The notes under the pieces: generated by a model
What the model was told of the DNA's origin: nothing
The model's input: only the letters and a program-made list of their open reading frames with translations
Database searches by the model: none
Shown: positions 1 to 12,682 of the stretch, in pieces
Layout: each line of letters opens with the position of its first letter
How positions within the stretch are numbered: position 1 is the first letter of the stretch
Translations under genes and position numbers: made by a program
Assembly (NCBI GenBank): GCA_030141605.1
Contig: JAQGDQ010000186.1
Location: forward strand, 310,001 to 374,000
Length of the DNA: 64,000 nucleotides
Direction: 5' to 3'
From: Tubiluchus corallicola
Taxonomy: Eukaryota > Priapulida > Priapulimorpha > Priapulimorphida > Tubiluchidae

Positions 1-2086
1 GATTGAATTACACTACTTGCAGACATGTTTGCTAGAGAACCTGTACTATGCTGCAAAAAATGCTGTCATTAGGTTGACGAACTTACAAAAAATAGTAGTG
101 TTTGCTTAATATTTCTGACATTTTATGCTAAGAATACCGTTTTACCTTTGATGTTGGATTAGTGCCAGTGGATGCATTGACAATGGCAGCAGTAGAATGA
201 ATTCTTAAACTATGTTGACCCCACCGAACGCATTCTGATTCAATAATGAGTTGCAGCAGTGCATTTGATATTGTGTACCTACATCTAGTGCGTAATAAGG
301 GGTTATACTTAAACTCATGCGTGTGATACTCGCAAATTTTCTAATTGATGTTTTTAATAAAGTTGACACGGTTGTGTAATTGGGCGTTGCGACATTTACC
401 CCAGTTGATATTACAAGCATTACAAGTGAATTATAAGAAATAATAAGAATTCATTAACTAGTTGGCCTTAAATTTATGAAATAACGGCAAGGTATTAAGA
501 AGATTGGGTCAAGCAATTTAATTCAAATATATGGAACTGTTTACTTGCAGACAAAAATTAATATAAAAACGGCACCAGAAGTTTGCTAATCACCAAGGAG
601 AACCTTCTAAAGATGAGTAACCAAATCAACAGAGGGCTTTAGTTACTTTCGAATGCGTATACATCCTTTCTCAGATGTTCGGAGACAAGGTGGAAGAAAC
701 AACTAAGAATTAATTTTTCTGGGGATCATCCACACATTTACTAACCAGTCGCGGCATTATTTAGCTTCGGTCGCTAACTATACACAATATGACAACTCGC
801 CCACTTCCTCAGACACTTAAAACAATAGGACCGTCTGTTTTCTTTGGATTAAATGGTTTCTCTGATATTTTACTTATTGTGAATGTATGTCAGCAGGCGT
901 TTTATGCATGAAACACACAAAACTTTTATTGACTAATGCATGAAACACGCAAAACGTTTACTGACTATTGACATTAAAACATTCAAACAATAGACTATGT
1001 ACTACCCGTAATAAGATTTGAACATACAGGTCTGTATGACTCCTGCATGATTTATTCTGAAGTGAATAGAAGTCTTTTTATACGGACAAATAAAAAACGC
1101 CTACAGGTCTATATAAGCGATGTTGCATTATTCGTAATTTAATTATTCCCTTTGCATAGCCTTTAAGCTTTGCTCCACTGCACCAGATGATAAAACATCT
1201 ATCATCCTCATAGAAAAATCTGTGTTAGCTGACCTTCGGACACCGGAAACTTGGACAATAATGCCATAATCACTACATACTTTACATTAAAGGCAAGCAG
1301 GCGCTTGTTAATTACGTAGTATAGCCTGTAAGATGATACAAAAACATTGGGTTTTGTTGTCATTACTGTAGAATTTGTAATGGAATTAATAAACCTTCAT
1401 AATTCACAGTGGTTATAAATGACTAGAATATCTTGTAAAATGAAGTTTCAAAAACGATTATGAGAATTTGACAAGCAAAAATCACTTAATATAGCAGCCA
1501 CGCGTGGCGTTTGGGCTATGGTATTCGATCTGATTGAACCTAATAACTGTGTCCGATAAATGATCAATACTATAAATTGACAATTCCGCAAAAATCTTTC
1601 GTAGAACTCCACAAATTAAAGAGAATGAAAATTATATTTCTAATTTTGCAACAAGTAGGTAGTTTGCTGAACAAATGATTTGGTTTTATGTAATACTGCT
1701 TGAAAGGAACGTGGTAAACACAAAATAATTTCAGGTTCGTAGCCAGAGTCGCTAGCCGTACTTTTCAGACTTAACACGGTCGTACGGAAATGAGCTCAAT
1801 TCATGTTTCAGCGAGCTTTTTGATAATATTTGTGATTGTTATTCTTCCAAAATGGTGATGTTAGTGGTATTAATATCTATTATTGTCGGCGTTATTTACA
1901 GCAAAGGAATAGCTGAGTGGTTTATGTGAATATGGTGTCTGTTTATAGCGACCACATTTGTTCAGTAAATAAATATGTAGATTACCGCCGGGAAAACGTT
2001 TCTGTTTGATTTCATCAACCGTATTATCACTTCTCACTGAGTAATGCAGAGGGTGGATAAAATTCGAATAAGACAATCTAATGGAG
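1..2086. other. Intergenic, no gene seen
   Basis: AT-rich sequence on both strands. Open frames here are short, lack recognisable domains and show no convincing pairing with splice sites. I see no RNA gene, long repeat or transposon terminus. Confidence 0.5.
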
Positions 2087-2267
2087 TGATCAGACGTAGA
2101 GGCTTCTCTCGCAACTTGTTGTGCATCTTCTCTCTTACAGTAAAGTTGCAACATGTGAACTGTTTAGCAACTTCTCTCGCTACTTGTCGCAATATGTGAA
2201 GGGCTTTGCAACTTCTCTCAGAGAGAAATTGCGCAACAAGTTGTGAGAGAAGTCTATACGTCTGAAC
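2087..2267. repeat. Short foldback element (MITE-like)
   Basis: The two ends are imperfect inverted copies of about 45 bp. The left end reads cagacgtagaggcttctctc (from 2091) and the right end, reverse-complemented, reads gttcagacgtatagacttct. Both continue into a shared caacttgttgyg block. The interior repeats the motif gcaacttctctc several times. The size (about 180 bp) and structure fit a miniature inverted-repeat element. No coding capacity and no clear target duplication were found, so the superfamily is not assigned. Confidence 0.6.
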
Positions 2268-2794
2268 GGCAACTCTGCTGGTCCAATGTTTCGTTTGGAG
2301 GGCTTTATTTTTAACAAATAGTAAATGCCAATCCAGCTTAGTGTCTGGTTGCGAATCTATGACTATAGAAAGTATTTTTGCTCAAAATAATACGTCGTTA
2401 AGATTTTTAGTCAAATAAGCAAACACTGTGCATCATACCAAAATGGCGTAGTTTTATTACTCAGCCTACATTTTGTCATTCAAGTATAAGGTTAAAAGTG
2501 GATAGACGCTTTAAAACATCGCCAAGAGCAATAAATAGCGTGGCCAAGCTTTAGTCATGCAGGTATGACATTCAGGTGTTCTCCGAAACGTGCTACTAGC
2601 CGCACTAGTATCAGGAAGTTTGGCAAGCCCTAGACTACTGCCCCAGTGAAACACAAAACCTAATCTGTTCGTGAGTAGCTGAGCATTTTAATAGATGTTA
2701 AGAAACAAAGTCCTGGGCCGGGTACCTGCACTGCATTTTTATATGCTTGGATCTCTTTTTACTCAGAAAAATTATCGAAATTATCGGTGCAAAG

Positions 2795-3261
2795 TTATTG
2801 ATATTGCAAATTATTGCGTTTCGATGAAATGTTTGCTAGTTTGGTTTCCAGCGTAAAAATAACTACAACAGCAAAAATGGCAACAATAACAGCAATCATT
2901 ACAATAAAAAGAATAGACGCTACTGCTGCGATTACAATTAAAGGTGCACAATGACATCATCCTGTTGAATAGGTACTTGGAAAGTATAGGAGGGAGGGTA
3001 AAGTACATCTAGGATTACATTTAATAAGGACTGCAGACCTAGATTATTGTAAATGTAATAATAACTGGCGCGTGAAAATCCTGATAAGAAATCCCCATGG
3101 AGTATTATTAAAATGTTCAGTGTTACAGGAACATTTAATATCATATAAGCATAACCAGTCTTACAAATTTAGTAAGACTTTGCTTCTTAGTATATATGCA
3201 TATATAAACTTACCGAAGTTATTGATTCAGAATCCGCAGTCGTTTCATTTAAATCAGCCAT
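2795..3261 (-). CDS. Candidate small membrane protein gene (uncertain)
   Basis: On the minus strand an ATG at 3261 opens 16 codons (starting MADLNETTADSES) that end at 3214, exactly on a strong donor, CG|GTAAGT. Further downstream on the same strand, about 2910-2795, one frame encodes a long hydrophobic run (VIAAVASILFIVMIAVIVAI is part of it), then a short polar tail (ETKLANISSKRNN) and a stop at 2795. That is the layout of a small single-pass membrane protein. Against it: the possible acceptors before the hydrophobic run (near 2930) need a one-base carry-over while the first exon ends in phase 0, so another exon would be needed. The hydrophobic stretch is also partly low-complexity. No family is recognised. 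A GC-richer patch at 3450-3620 could be a 5' region. Confidence 0.22.
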
Positions 3262-6200
3262 TATCTTCGGTAAAAAAATGATCTACTAAATAAATTTCAT
3301 TGCTGCTGCAGAATTCAATGGATACCTCCAATGAACTCGTTTCCGATTCTGTTGATCCTGTTACTCACTAACGATGTAATACCGCTATTGCACAGAACAA
3401 ATGTTTTTTTACTCACAGTTTCATTAAAGATACTTTACGTGTATTAATTTTTGATATCCCGGGTACACTATAGAGACAGAATCATACGCTAGCTGATGGG
3501 AACGTGGGACTACAAGCCGAGACTGATACAACGTGAGATGTGACCCACAAGCAACGGTCTATTGGGCACCATGCACATTATAATGCACAACGTAGTAGGC
3601 GGAAGAGAGTCTGCAATAGGCTGACATATCATACGCCCTTAGAAATCATTCCATACTTTCCAGAAATGAAATATTTTATTTATGGTTTGGCATTGTTACC
3701 AGGATTAAATTTCTAAGAATCAGAAACTTTTCAAAACTGAAATTTTTGCACCATCTTATCAATATAAATGTTTTGGTCATTTCAGCTTTGAATGATTTTT
3801 AAGTGAATCAGCCTTGAACAGGTGTGTTGCAGGTTAAGTGAAATGCAAAGGTCACTGGGGGAGTTGTAGTGTGTAATAATAGGGATTAACTGATTTCATC
3901 TACAAATTTAATTCTTGGCCCAGTGAAAAAACAAATTGCTGCATTACAATTTGCTCATTTTCATTTCTTTGCTTATCCATCTAGTTAGTTGCAATATTTA
4001 ATAGAAACTGAACTCTTCGATAGAATCAGCAACATTCTCAAATTAAAAAATTGATTAACGTGAGAGTAATTTTGTTCCGTTCGTTCCTTATCTGTAACTA
4101 TATTTTCTCTGTATTCCAATAAAACCTTTTCGAGTGAAAGTCACTAATACACTACTAACAGATTTTTCTTTAAAAATTTATAGCTAGTGCATTATGATAA
4201 AAGTGAAGAGAGTCGTAATATTCAGCGCTTATGATGTTACAGTATAGCGTATAACTTGCCACAACGGTTTTTGCTGCAGTGAACTTTAAATTAGTTTGAC
4301 TGACTTAACTTATGGTTTTCTCTTTTTCGTCTGATAAATACATGTACATGAAGTGTGAAGCCATGGCGAAAGGCTTATCTTATTTATTTTTTCCTTTCTT
4401 CTTTTGCTTCTTTTACGTCGCCACAAGTTGCATTAACTTAACGTTTTGTTAAATTTTTATCTAAGTCTTAAATTCTGTCCATAAATTAGTTGTGATCATT
4501 GCTTGTGCAACTAAATTGCTTATACAAACGCCTATTTGTTTTATGAACAATGCTTATTCAATATTTGTACTGTTGATATATTTCAATATTGAAATTGTAT
4601 GGGCGTTTAGTTTTTTGCTTTGCACCAGTTTTTCTGGCGTTAATAAATTATAAATTATATGAATATTATGTAATACGATTATAGGATGATAAGATTATTA
4701 CGTGATCTGCCGGTGCTTCATTTGTGTACATCGAGAATACATTTCAACGAAAGAAGCAATTCACTGTTTTCACTACGAATGGTCAAATTTTATATATAAT
4801 TTACTAGATTCATATAACACGTAAAATTTGAAAAAGGTGTTCCTGGCACGGTGCATTTGTTTCGTTGTCCTAAGGGATCAGAAAATATTCTTACGAAAAT
4901 CTTATAAAAAGCAGACAGTTTATCTGGCGTGGTGTCTTTATAAAAAAAACTAAAAATCTAAACGAAAATCTAAGCCTGCGAACAATATTAGGAGAAGTGA
5001 TGCATCTATTGGCGGAGGCAGATTTGCAGAATCTCGAATTTGCAGGGAGTCCCTCAACTAATAGTTCGAGCCGAACTTTTTTTTTTATTCAAAGTTTACA
5101 AAAACCAAAAAAATTAAGACAGCATCAGTGTTTTCGTCTCTCGACACTTTTTGCATATTTGCTCTTCACTTTTATGTAAAAGTTAACTGCAATGGAACCG
5201 GTCGTTTGGAATGAGAACGTGTTACTTTATTTTTGTTTTAAGGTTACACTTTTGAAAACTGCTTTAATGTACGAAGAAGTTGAAAATCGTGTATGCAGCT
5301 TGCATTCGAAGTGACAATAAAGTGTTACAACAAGGAACTTGAATTCACACAGCTTCTAGCCTAAAAGTAGTTTAACTGTCTTAGTTTAAGGTCAGTGGGT
5401 ATGGATATATCCACGGGCAACACGATTAGAACAACTAGACAAGCTAAGCCATAATTATTACCATCTTCACTGTCTTGTACTGTGTCAGAATAAATGCTGT
5501 ACCCAATTTATAACCGGTTGTATTGATACAGTAAATGTTAATCATGCCAAAGCCTAATTCATAAGTATAATTTATCCCTCTTGATAACTGTTATAATAAA
5601 GATGGCAGCAACTTAATAATACAAAATTGGAATTTCATAGTAAGCCTAGGAGGTAATGAATATTCTTGCAGATTTCTATATTCTCAACTGGAGACAGCCA
5701 GTAATTAAGGAGTGACGATTACATTTACAAGTACACTCAGAAAGTTTCCAAGTTGAAGATTAGTGTCTGTAGGCATCTTGCAGTATTTACGGCTAATTTG
5801 AGTCACCAGCTCACAATTAAAGTGGGCGGATCGCCTAGTCACGACGTGCTCATCGTAGCGTACATAAATTTACTCATTTCTATGTTAGACAGATTTTTTT
5901 CATCTTATGTCAGCTTTTCAGTAAGTTCAATTTGTAAAGACGCCGTTATATCGATTTCATGGATATATCGTATCGTATGATTTAGCCTGATAGAGTAAAG
6001 GAAGAATAATATTAGACACATCTCAACGTGGATCCGAGATTATTATAAATACTAAAAAAATCGTAAGGAAACTTATTTATACCATACATGCTTATAGCAA
6101 TAAAAAGATCAAAATATTCTTTAAATCTCAAAAAGTATTCTTTATTTTTTAGAAACTTCCGTTCCTCTGAGTCAGGGACGAAAGCTTCTAAGAACAATAA

Positions 6201-7142
6201 AGCATATTTCTGAGATTTAAAAACGCCATTTTAAGTTATAACCATGACAAGTGTCAGAAAAGTGCAATCCCATTTTTAGCCGTGCTTTTTTCAATAACTA
6301 AAAGGAGGAAGACTGTTTAAACTACGCAGGCTCTGAAACTGAACACTAAACAAAAATTGCAGTTAATGTAATGTAATTAACAGATTGTTGTATTTAAAAA
6401 AACTAACGCTGCTGCTGATATACGTCGGGCTACAACAAGCCTTCAAATGTGCACAATTGTTTTTACGAAAAAGACAAACACAGTTTGCTTGTTTTAATAC
6501 CAAATAAGAGTAGAGAGAGAGTGTGTGTCAAAGCTTTTTCTGTTGTTGTGGACTTGTAATTGCCTGAAATGAATAAAGAAAATATTGGCAGCATCACCTC
6601 TAAATATGCCTTGCTAGATTACCTCTTAGAGGAGGCTTGGTTGTTGCATTATTTTAACCGATTTGTGTAAAATGTGGTACCAATTCGTTAGATGGATAAC
6701 GCTTATGCAGCTGAGCTGGTCATCAAGGTTTAACCCAATATTAAAAATTAAGAAATATCTACACCTTTACAGAACAACTCACTCTGATGGATGAAATTTA
6801 GCGACAGAAAATTATTTTACCTTAGATCGCATTGATAATCAACTCTAGCGTTAATTTTAGTAAGCAACGAGTTAAACATTCACCACCTGTAGCCGGTAAA
6901 AGGTTCGAACATTGCGTGTTGTGCAAAGCATATACGCTATATATACGCAATCCATTGACAAAAAAGACAATTTACATAAGCTAATGCGATTTTTAACATA
7001 TCTAGAAAGGAACTTTAATTTGGTTCATAAATTGAATTGTACTCTTACAATAAATCTATTTCTAATGAGTTTGCGAACTACCACCAATTACGCTACATAT
7101 TGTATAGAATGCTGGCGAATAGCTACTTGATTATAAACTTAC
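3262..7142. other. Intergenic, no gene seen
   Basis: AT-rich sequence with only short open frames that have no domain signature. A GC-richer patch lies at about 3450-3620; nothing in it reads as coding on either strand. No transposon ends were recognised. Confidence 0.45.
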
Positions 7143-9143
7143 GGTAGAGTAGACGAAGTTTGAGAAAAGTTGAACCCTGTAGGCTCTTTTTTCTAAAAGC
7201 AGCCAACATAGCCTGTCTTGTCAATTTGACAATGCTGAATCCGAAAAAATGGTTGCCGGCTTGAAATGTTATTGGAAATGGCCAGAAATGCAACAAATGG
7301 CCACAAAGTATTTGCACAAATAATATAGGCAGGCCAAAATCAAAATAAATTATCAGAAAATGAATCTTAAGAAGCGGTTGTGACATCTAGTTTTGGTTAG
7401 TTGGATTTAAGAAACCTTTTCCGTTACCTTTATTTCAAAAGTGGCCAGTCCGTTTTAAAAAGCAGCCACACAATTATGCTAATCATGCAATTTTTACATA
7501 GATATTTATTGTAAAAACAAAAAGCAAATTATTTTTAATAATTCGACCTTGTTGAATCTAAAAAAGCTACTACTAGATTCAAAAAGGATGCAAAGTGACT
7601 TAAACAGGTTAATAAAAACCAGATTGGCCACCAAATTCTCACATTATAGTCTAACAGAATGGTAAAAACCATTTTGCCTAAAAGTTATGAAACTGCACAA
7701 TCATGGTGAAAGCCAACAAGGTGATTAATTTTGTATATGAGACCAATAAAAAAATCATCTAATGTGCCCCCCCCCCCACCCATTTTCAAGATTGCCGATA
7801 AAATTGCAGTTTGAGTGACGATTTTTGTGTCTAAATATAGGTTTCTAGTCAAAGAATCCACATCTAATGCTTAAAAATACTATGACATTACCTCAGGATT
7901 TCAAGACGACTGGCAAGATGACTGTAGCTGAATGCGTAATAATTTTATATTAGCTATATTATATGTTGTAAGGCAAATAGCTTGATGACTAATATCTATG
8001 TATCAAGTTTAAAAGTTAGGGATTTAGGGTAGTATCTAATATGGTCACCACTTTCAAGGTGATCGAAAAGATGACTGCCACTAGCTTATAAAGGCCAAAT
8101 ATTTAGCCATACGAAATTGTGAGGAGAAAAAGATGACCTTGAAAAACTGCATTTACAAATCAAAATGATCACCTTATCGAACAGCTAAGATGTGGCCTTT
8201 ACATCCTAACATCAGGGATCTTGCCGGCCACTTGAAAATAGTGTACATATTGAATACTATTCTAAATCCTTTATTACTTTTAGCTAAAATGTACAACAAT
8301 CATCATCCATTCTGACTTAATATGAATTATAGTGTATATATTACATAAGCAGCTGCAGCTGTCTTGCTAGGCACCTTGAAATTCTAAATAGGTGATATCA
8401 TAGGTATTTTTAAGTATCAGATGTTGATAAGTTGACATTGAAAACCCATAAAGCCATCCATTACCTTATTGGTTCTAATAGCTTAAGATATGCCGTATAT
8501 ATGCTAGCGACAGTCATCTTGTCAGTTACGTTGGAAATGGCGGCCATAACTTCTTATCCAAAATTAGTCGCCTACCGTAGTGTAACAGTTTCATAACTTT
8601 TAGGCGTATGAGTAATCTTTTCACCATTCTGTTGAAGTATATGTCGAGTCTCGGCGGCCATTTTCATTTTTTAATTGTTATTTTAATCATTTTGCATTCT
8701 TTGTGTGATCTAGCAGTTTTTCAGATTCAACAATGTCAAATTGCTCAAAATAATTTGCTTTTTATTTTTATAATAAATCTTTGGGGAAACAAGTAATAAA
8801 ACTGCGTGACCTGCGGTGGCCATTTTGAAAACGGCGACCATTTTTAAATGAAAGTAGCAGGCATGGATTGCTTAGGTCCAACTATCCTAGAATAAGTGTC
8901 TTAATTGCTTCTTAATATTAATTTTCTAGGAACTTCTTTTGTATAGTTTGTCCAAAAGCTTGGTGGCCATTTTGTTTTTTTTGCGTTTTTGTTCTTTTCC
9001 GATAGTTTTTCAAGCTGGCAACAGTTTTTTTTAGATTCAACAGAATCAAATTGATGAGACTGGCTATGTTTCCCACTTTTAGAAAAAGAGCCCCTACAAC
9101 TTCAGAGAAGAACCTTTTCAGGATTTTCTGTTAGTCTACTCTT
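7143..9143. repeat. 2-kb imperfect palindrome (giant foldback element)
   Basis: The whole interval is an imperfect inverted repeat folding about position 8143. The ends are gagtagac (7147) and gtctactc (9134). Corresponding blocks run inward in matching order: 7180-7200 with 9080-9100, 7540-7700 with 8585-8755, 7860-7950 with 8335-8430, and 8010-8110 with 8190-8270. The unpaired centre is only a few tens of bases. A subrepeat around GGCCATTTTGAAA (and its reverse complement ATGGCC/ATGGCGGCC) recurs many times in both arms. No transposase-like frame is present, and the frames longer than 60 codons inside it are by-products of the repeat. It probably is a non-autonomous foldback transposon. A target duplication could not be fixed; TTAC/GTAA next to the ends may be part of the termini. 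Confidence 0.8.
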
Positions 9144-11517
9144 GTAATATAGCAAACCATCGATACTGTTGCGGTGGGCTTATCTGAAAATTCAAATACA
9201 CTTTAACAGATGCATTTGACTGAAACATTTGTAGTACTCTTTGTACCGTTAGAGTATATTAATTTTTAATATAATTAACTAAAATATTATGTAACAATTT
9301 ACGTTTCTGCTGTTGCTCGGTTGCTGCAGTAAAGTCGTGGATTATATTACTCATTATTCTACAAATTATCGCGTATTAAAAATATTCATTTTGTGGCAGT
9401 TCTTTGGCACACTTGTTATCGCCTTCACTGAAGTACCTAATAACATCCTGCATTAGTATAATCGAGCGTCCCTAAAATTTCTACTAACATTTCCTAGCCC
9501 CGCATTGTTTTTGTTGGTACCATATTTTGCAGTCACGGCTAATCAAACAAGAAGCGGTGACCTGCATTAAAGTGCGTTGCTAATCATATTGCGTATGCAT
9601 ACAAAAACAATAAGCCTCACCACACTATGCAATATACATAGGCAAAGCCGTTTCATTTGTTAAAATTTTCGTGCAGAAAAAACTGTATTTATATTATATA
9701 ATAAACTTCCGGTCTTGTATAACCATATCGCTTTTAATGAATTATTTTGTAGCGTTAATTTCTTAATGTTAACGTTCTTACTGCCCATTTTAGAAATCAG
9801 AAACGACATTGAAATCACAAACAGGATTTTTTATTATCGTTCCATAGCTTATCCGTGCCAATGCAATACTGTCATTAATACTGACATAAAACGCTTCATA
9901 AGACACTGCAAAGGAATTTAGATAACATACACAACACATATGGCTGTCACATAGATACTAAAGTAAATAAACAACAGCTAGTAAACTGTGTTTTTTATAA
10001 TAAAGTTGAAATCGCTATACAAATGCAGCAGTTGATAATGTTCTATGGCCAGTGATGATTATTTTGACAACATGCTGTTATTTTCGTAGAGGTTTTCGAC
10101 AAAAAAGGTATTCAGGAACAAGAGGCAGAGTCACGGTGTTCGAGAATATACCACTGCCGTGTGGCAAACTGTATTCAAGCTATTCTGTATTTTCTAGGAA
10201 ATACTGCTCTTTATATAAACCAAGTTAGTTTCCAATCTCCACATTCAATAAACACAATTCTGCTTTTGTTGATCAGCCCTCACAAGGTACATACATAGCT
10301 AACAAAAACATTTTGGTTCTTCTCCATGGGTAAAATAATTATTGTAGTAGGCAAAATTTAAGTAAATTAATACCAGTTTTTTTGGTCTGGGAAAATGCCG
10401 ACTCTGGCCATTGTAAAGGCTTAGACAACAGGTCCGAGCGAGAAATCTAAATGAAAGTAGCAAAATCTAAATGAAAGTAGGCATACAACGTTTGTAAGAT
10501 CAAAGGTTTCGCCTAATAGCAGAAAGACTGGATTCTGCTTGTTAGCATCCCGAGAAGTCCTATACGGGAAACTGTGAGCGAGCAATTTTCACTTGTATTT
10601 CCAGTCGTTGTAGGGCTTGCTACTTGATTTGCACCTGCCATATTTCTAATGTTATCATCTTTTTGAGCAATGACAATAAACTTTGTATTTTACCATTGTC
10701 TTGTCTGTTGAGTGAATCGATTGCGGAGTTGGGTTTTACTGCCTTATGGACGGCTAAGACTTATTCGGCTACCAACTATACTTCAACATCACTATTACTG
10801 TACAGACTCAGTAACATCCCAGTCCCTACGTACAGGGGAACTTATTTAACACCAACTGATAATACAAACCATTGTAAATATAATAATGATTATGAATATA
10901 TATAAATATATAGACTGTAAATGTGCCAAGAAAATTTAACGTAGAAGCAGTCCCAAAGAAAAATTGCATTAGGCTGTAACTGTTGTAAACATGAAAGGAA
11001 ACCACAGTAGGCATGGAGCAGGTAGTTTTTTGAAAAATGTGTCAGTAAGTCTACGGAATGTTACTTTCATTGCTAACTACTTCTTTTGAGAAGTAGCTTA
11101 ATTAAATAACAAATAACTCCTCTAAAAATGACAACTCATTTGACAGTTACAGCTGAAACTATCTAACGATCTTAGTTGCGTTTTATCAGTGAAAAGCTAA
11201 TTAAGAAAAAAGCTCGCAGGAAAGTCTTGTGCACTGTCACGCAGACATTAGTCGCAGAAGACGGAAAAAAAGAAAAGACACGAAGAAAGATAGCAGAAAT
11301 AGTTAATAAACTCCACTTTTCACATTATTAAGTGGGTTGTAATTATAATTATTTTCCTTAGCTGTATCGTAGCAAGTAGATGCCTAGCAAGAATGCCACA
11401 ACTAAGGTTATTTTTAGGGTTATTGCTATACATTTAATGCCAGCGGCCCAGAGCAGAGGCACTCAGTTAAAGGTTGTCGTGCAGTATTATTATGTCCGCA
11501 AATGTTACATCGTGATT
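9144..11517. other. Intergenic, no gene seen
   Basis: AT-rich DNA without recognisable coding sequence. A 17-base direct duplication (aatctaaatgaaagtag) occurs near 10447 and 10464. A small hairpin (ctacttctttt/aagtag) lies near 11080. Confidence 0.45.
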
Positions 11518-11750
11518 AAGGCCCCATGCACACATGCAATTTTTTGGGGGGGACTTAAAATTTACAAAATCTGTAAATAACTCAATCAAGTCTATGAGAG
11601 CGCGCAATTTACATGCAACTAAAATTGCGCAGTAAAAATTGCAGTCTGGTTTCAAGCTTTTAGTTGTGCAACTGTTTTGCAATGCTCTGTTTTCAATGCG
11701 AACGCGCAGACATGCAACTTTTAGCTGTGCAACTTTTATTCAAAACACAA
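11518..11750. repeat. Probable MITE relic rich in ATGCAA/GTGCAAC motifs
   Basis: The segment starts gccccatgcacacatgcaa and ends in agacatgcaacttttagctg-type sequence. It contains several alternating copies of ATGCAA, TTGCGC and GTGCAAC. This composition is typical of decayed short inverted-repeat elements, but the two ends match only loosely and no target duplication was found. Confidence 0.35.
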
Positions 11751-11838
11751 TAGTTCAGCCAGAAAAAAGCAATCTCTTATGATATATCATATATCATATA
11801 TATCATATATCAAAAGAGACTGCTTTTTTCTGGCTTAA

Positions 11839-11841
<3 letters not shown>
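11751..11841. repeat. Near-perfect 91-bp hairpin
   Basis: The arms are about 28 bp each. The left arm is TAGTTCAGCCAGAAAAAAGC followed by AATCTCTT, and the right arm is its inverse with only two mismatches. They flank a 35-bp AT-rich core of repeated atatcatat. The element is directly flanked by TA-containing sequence (left aa/TAG, right CTA/ca), as expected for a tiny mariner-type MITE, although this class is a guess. Confidence 0.7.
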
Positions 11842-11878
<37 letters not shown>

Positions 11879-11880
11879 GC

Positions 11881-11934
<54 letters not shown>

Positions 11935-11967
11935 CGTGCGTGCATGCGTGCGTGCGTGCGTGTGTGT
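11840..11967. repeat. (CA)n-(CG)n-(TG)n alternating tract
   Basis: This is a run of CA repeats, then a short CG core (gcgcgcgc), then TG repeats to about 11932, then TGCG repeats. Up to that point the sequence alternates purine and pyrimidine strictly and is itself an inverted repeat. It is a simple sequence repeat with potential for Z-DNA and a cruciform. Confidence 0.9.
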
Positions 11968-12504
11968 ACTACAAATAGTGTTTTCAGGTCTTCAGTGGAA
12001 CTTCGCAAATTTTACTAGTTTTAGCGGAAAATATTTAGGCATAAGCTTAGAATTTCGCTCATGAGCACCAGAGTTATCTCCCGACCATTTTGAAGGAAGA
12101 AATAAAGAATTTTTTTAGACCATAAGGGCATTTTGACTTCTTTTACCGTTTATGACTCAATAAATGCTCAAAGATGACGCCACCAGCTTAGCGATTACAC
12201 TGAAATGCAACGTGAATGTGGTTGTGCATGCGTAGCCAAAGTTTATGATTTGTGCAGAAATTTAATTAGGCTGTAGATAGTTAGGAGTTAACTAAAATAT
12301 GTATTTTTTTCCACTTTACTGTGCTTTGTTCACTTTATTGTGTGCTCTGTTGTGCCTATATAAATTATTATCTATAATTCCAACATTCAATACAATAAGC
12401 ATTTGTAATTACCTGCATGTGTGTGAAAATGTTATGACTACGCTTTTAATCGTCCTTTTTAAACTTATATGTTTGTAATAATAAAACCGAGCTACACAAC
12501 TTAC

Positions 12505-12682
12505 TAAACTCGATTTGCTACTACGACTACTGCAACTGTGGATACTAGATCTGTTGTCTGTTCCACTATTGTAGACATCTTTGACAAACCAGTTCTGTCT
12601 GAGAGCGCTGTCCATATTGCGCGTTCCACCCATCCATTTTGACGATTTCATTCTTCAAATGCGAAATATTCGGTCAAATCAC
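12505..12682 (-). CDS. Candidate 5' exon of an unidentified gene
   Basis: On the minus strand, a pyrimidine tract ending ttttttcag (acceptor, exon from 12682) precedes an in-frame stop and then an ATG at 12651. The frame stays open for 49 codons (starting MKSSKWMGGTRNMDSALRQN) and meets a consensus donor, TTTA|GTAAGT, at 12505 in phase 0. The coding part is GC-richer and more balanced in residues than the surrounding AT-rich frames, with a Ser-rich end (SSRSSKSSL). I recognise no family and found no continuing exon at lower coordinates. It may be a real first coding exon of a gene running toward position 1, or chance. Confidence 0.3.
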
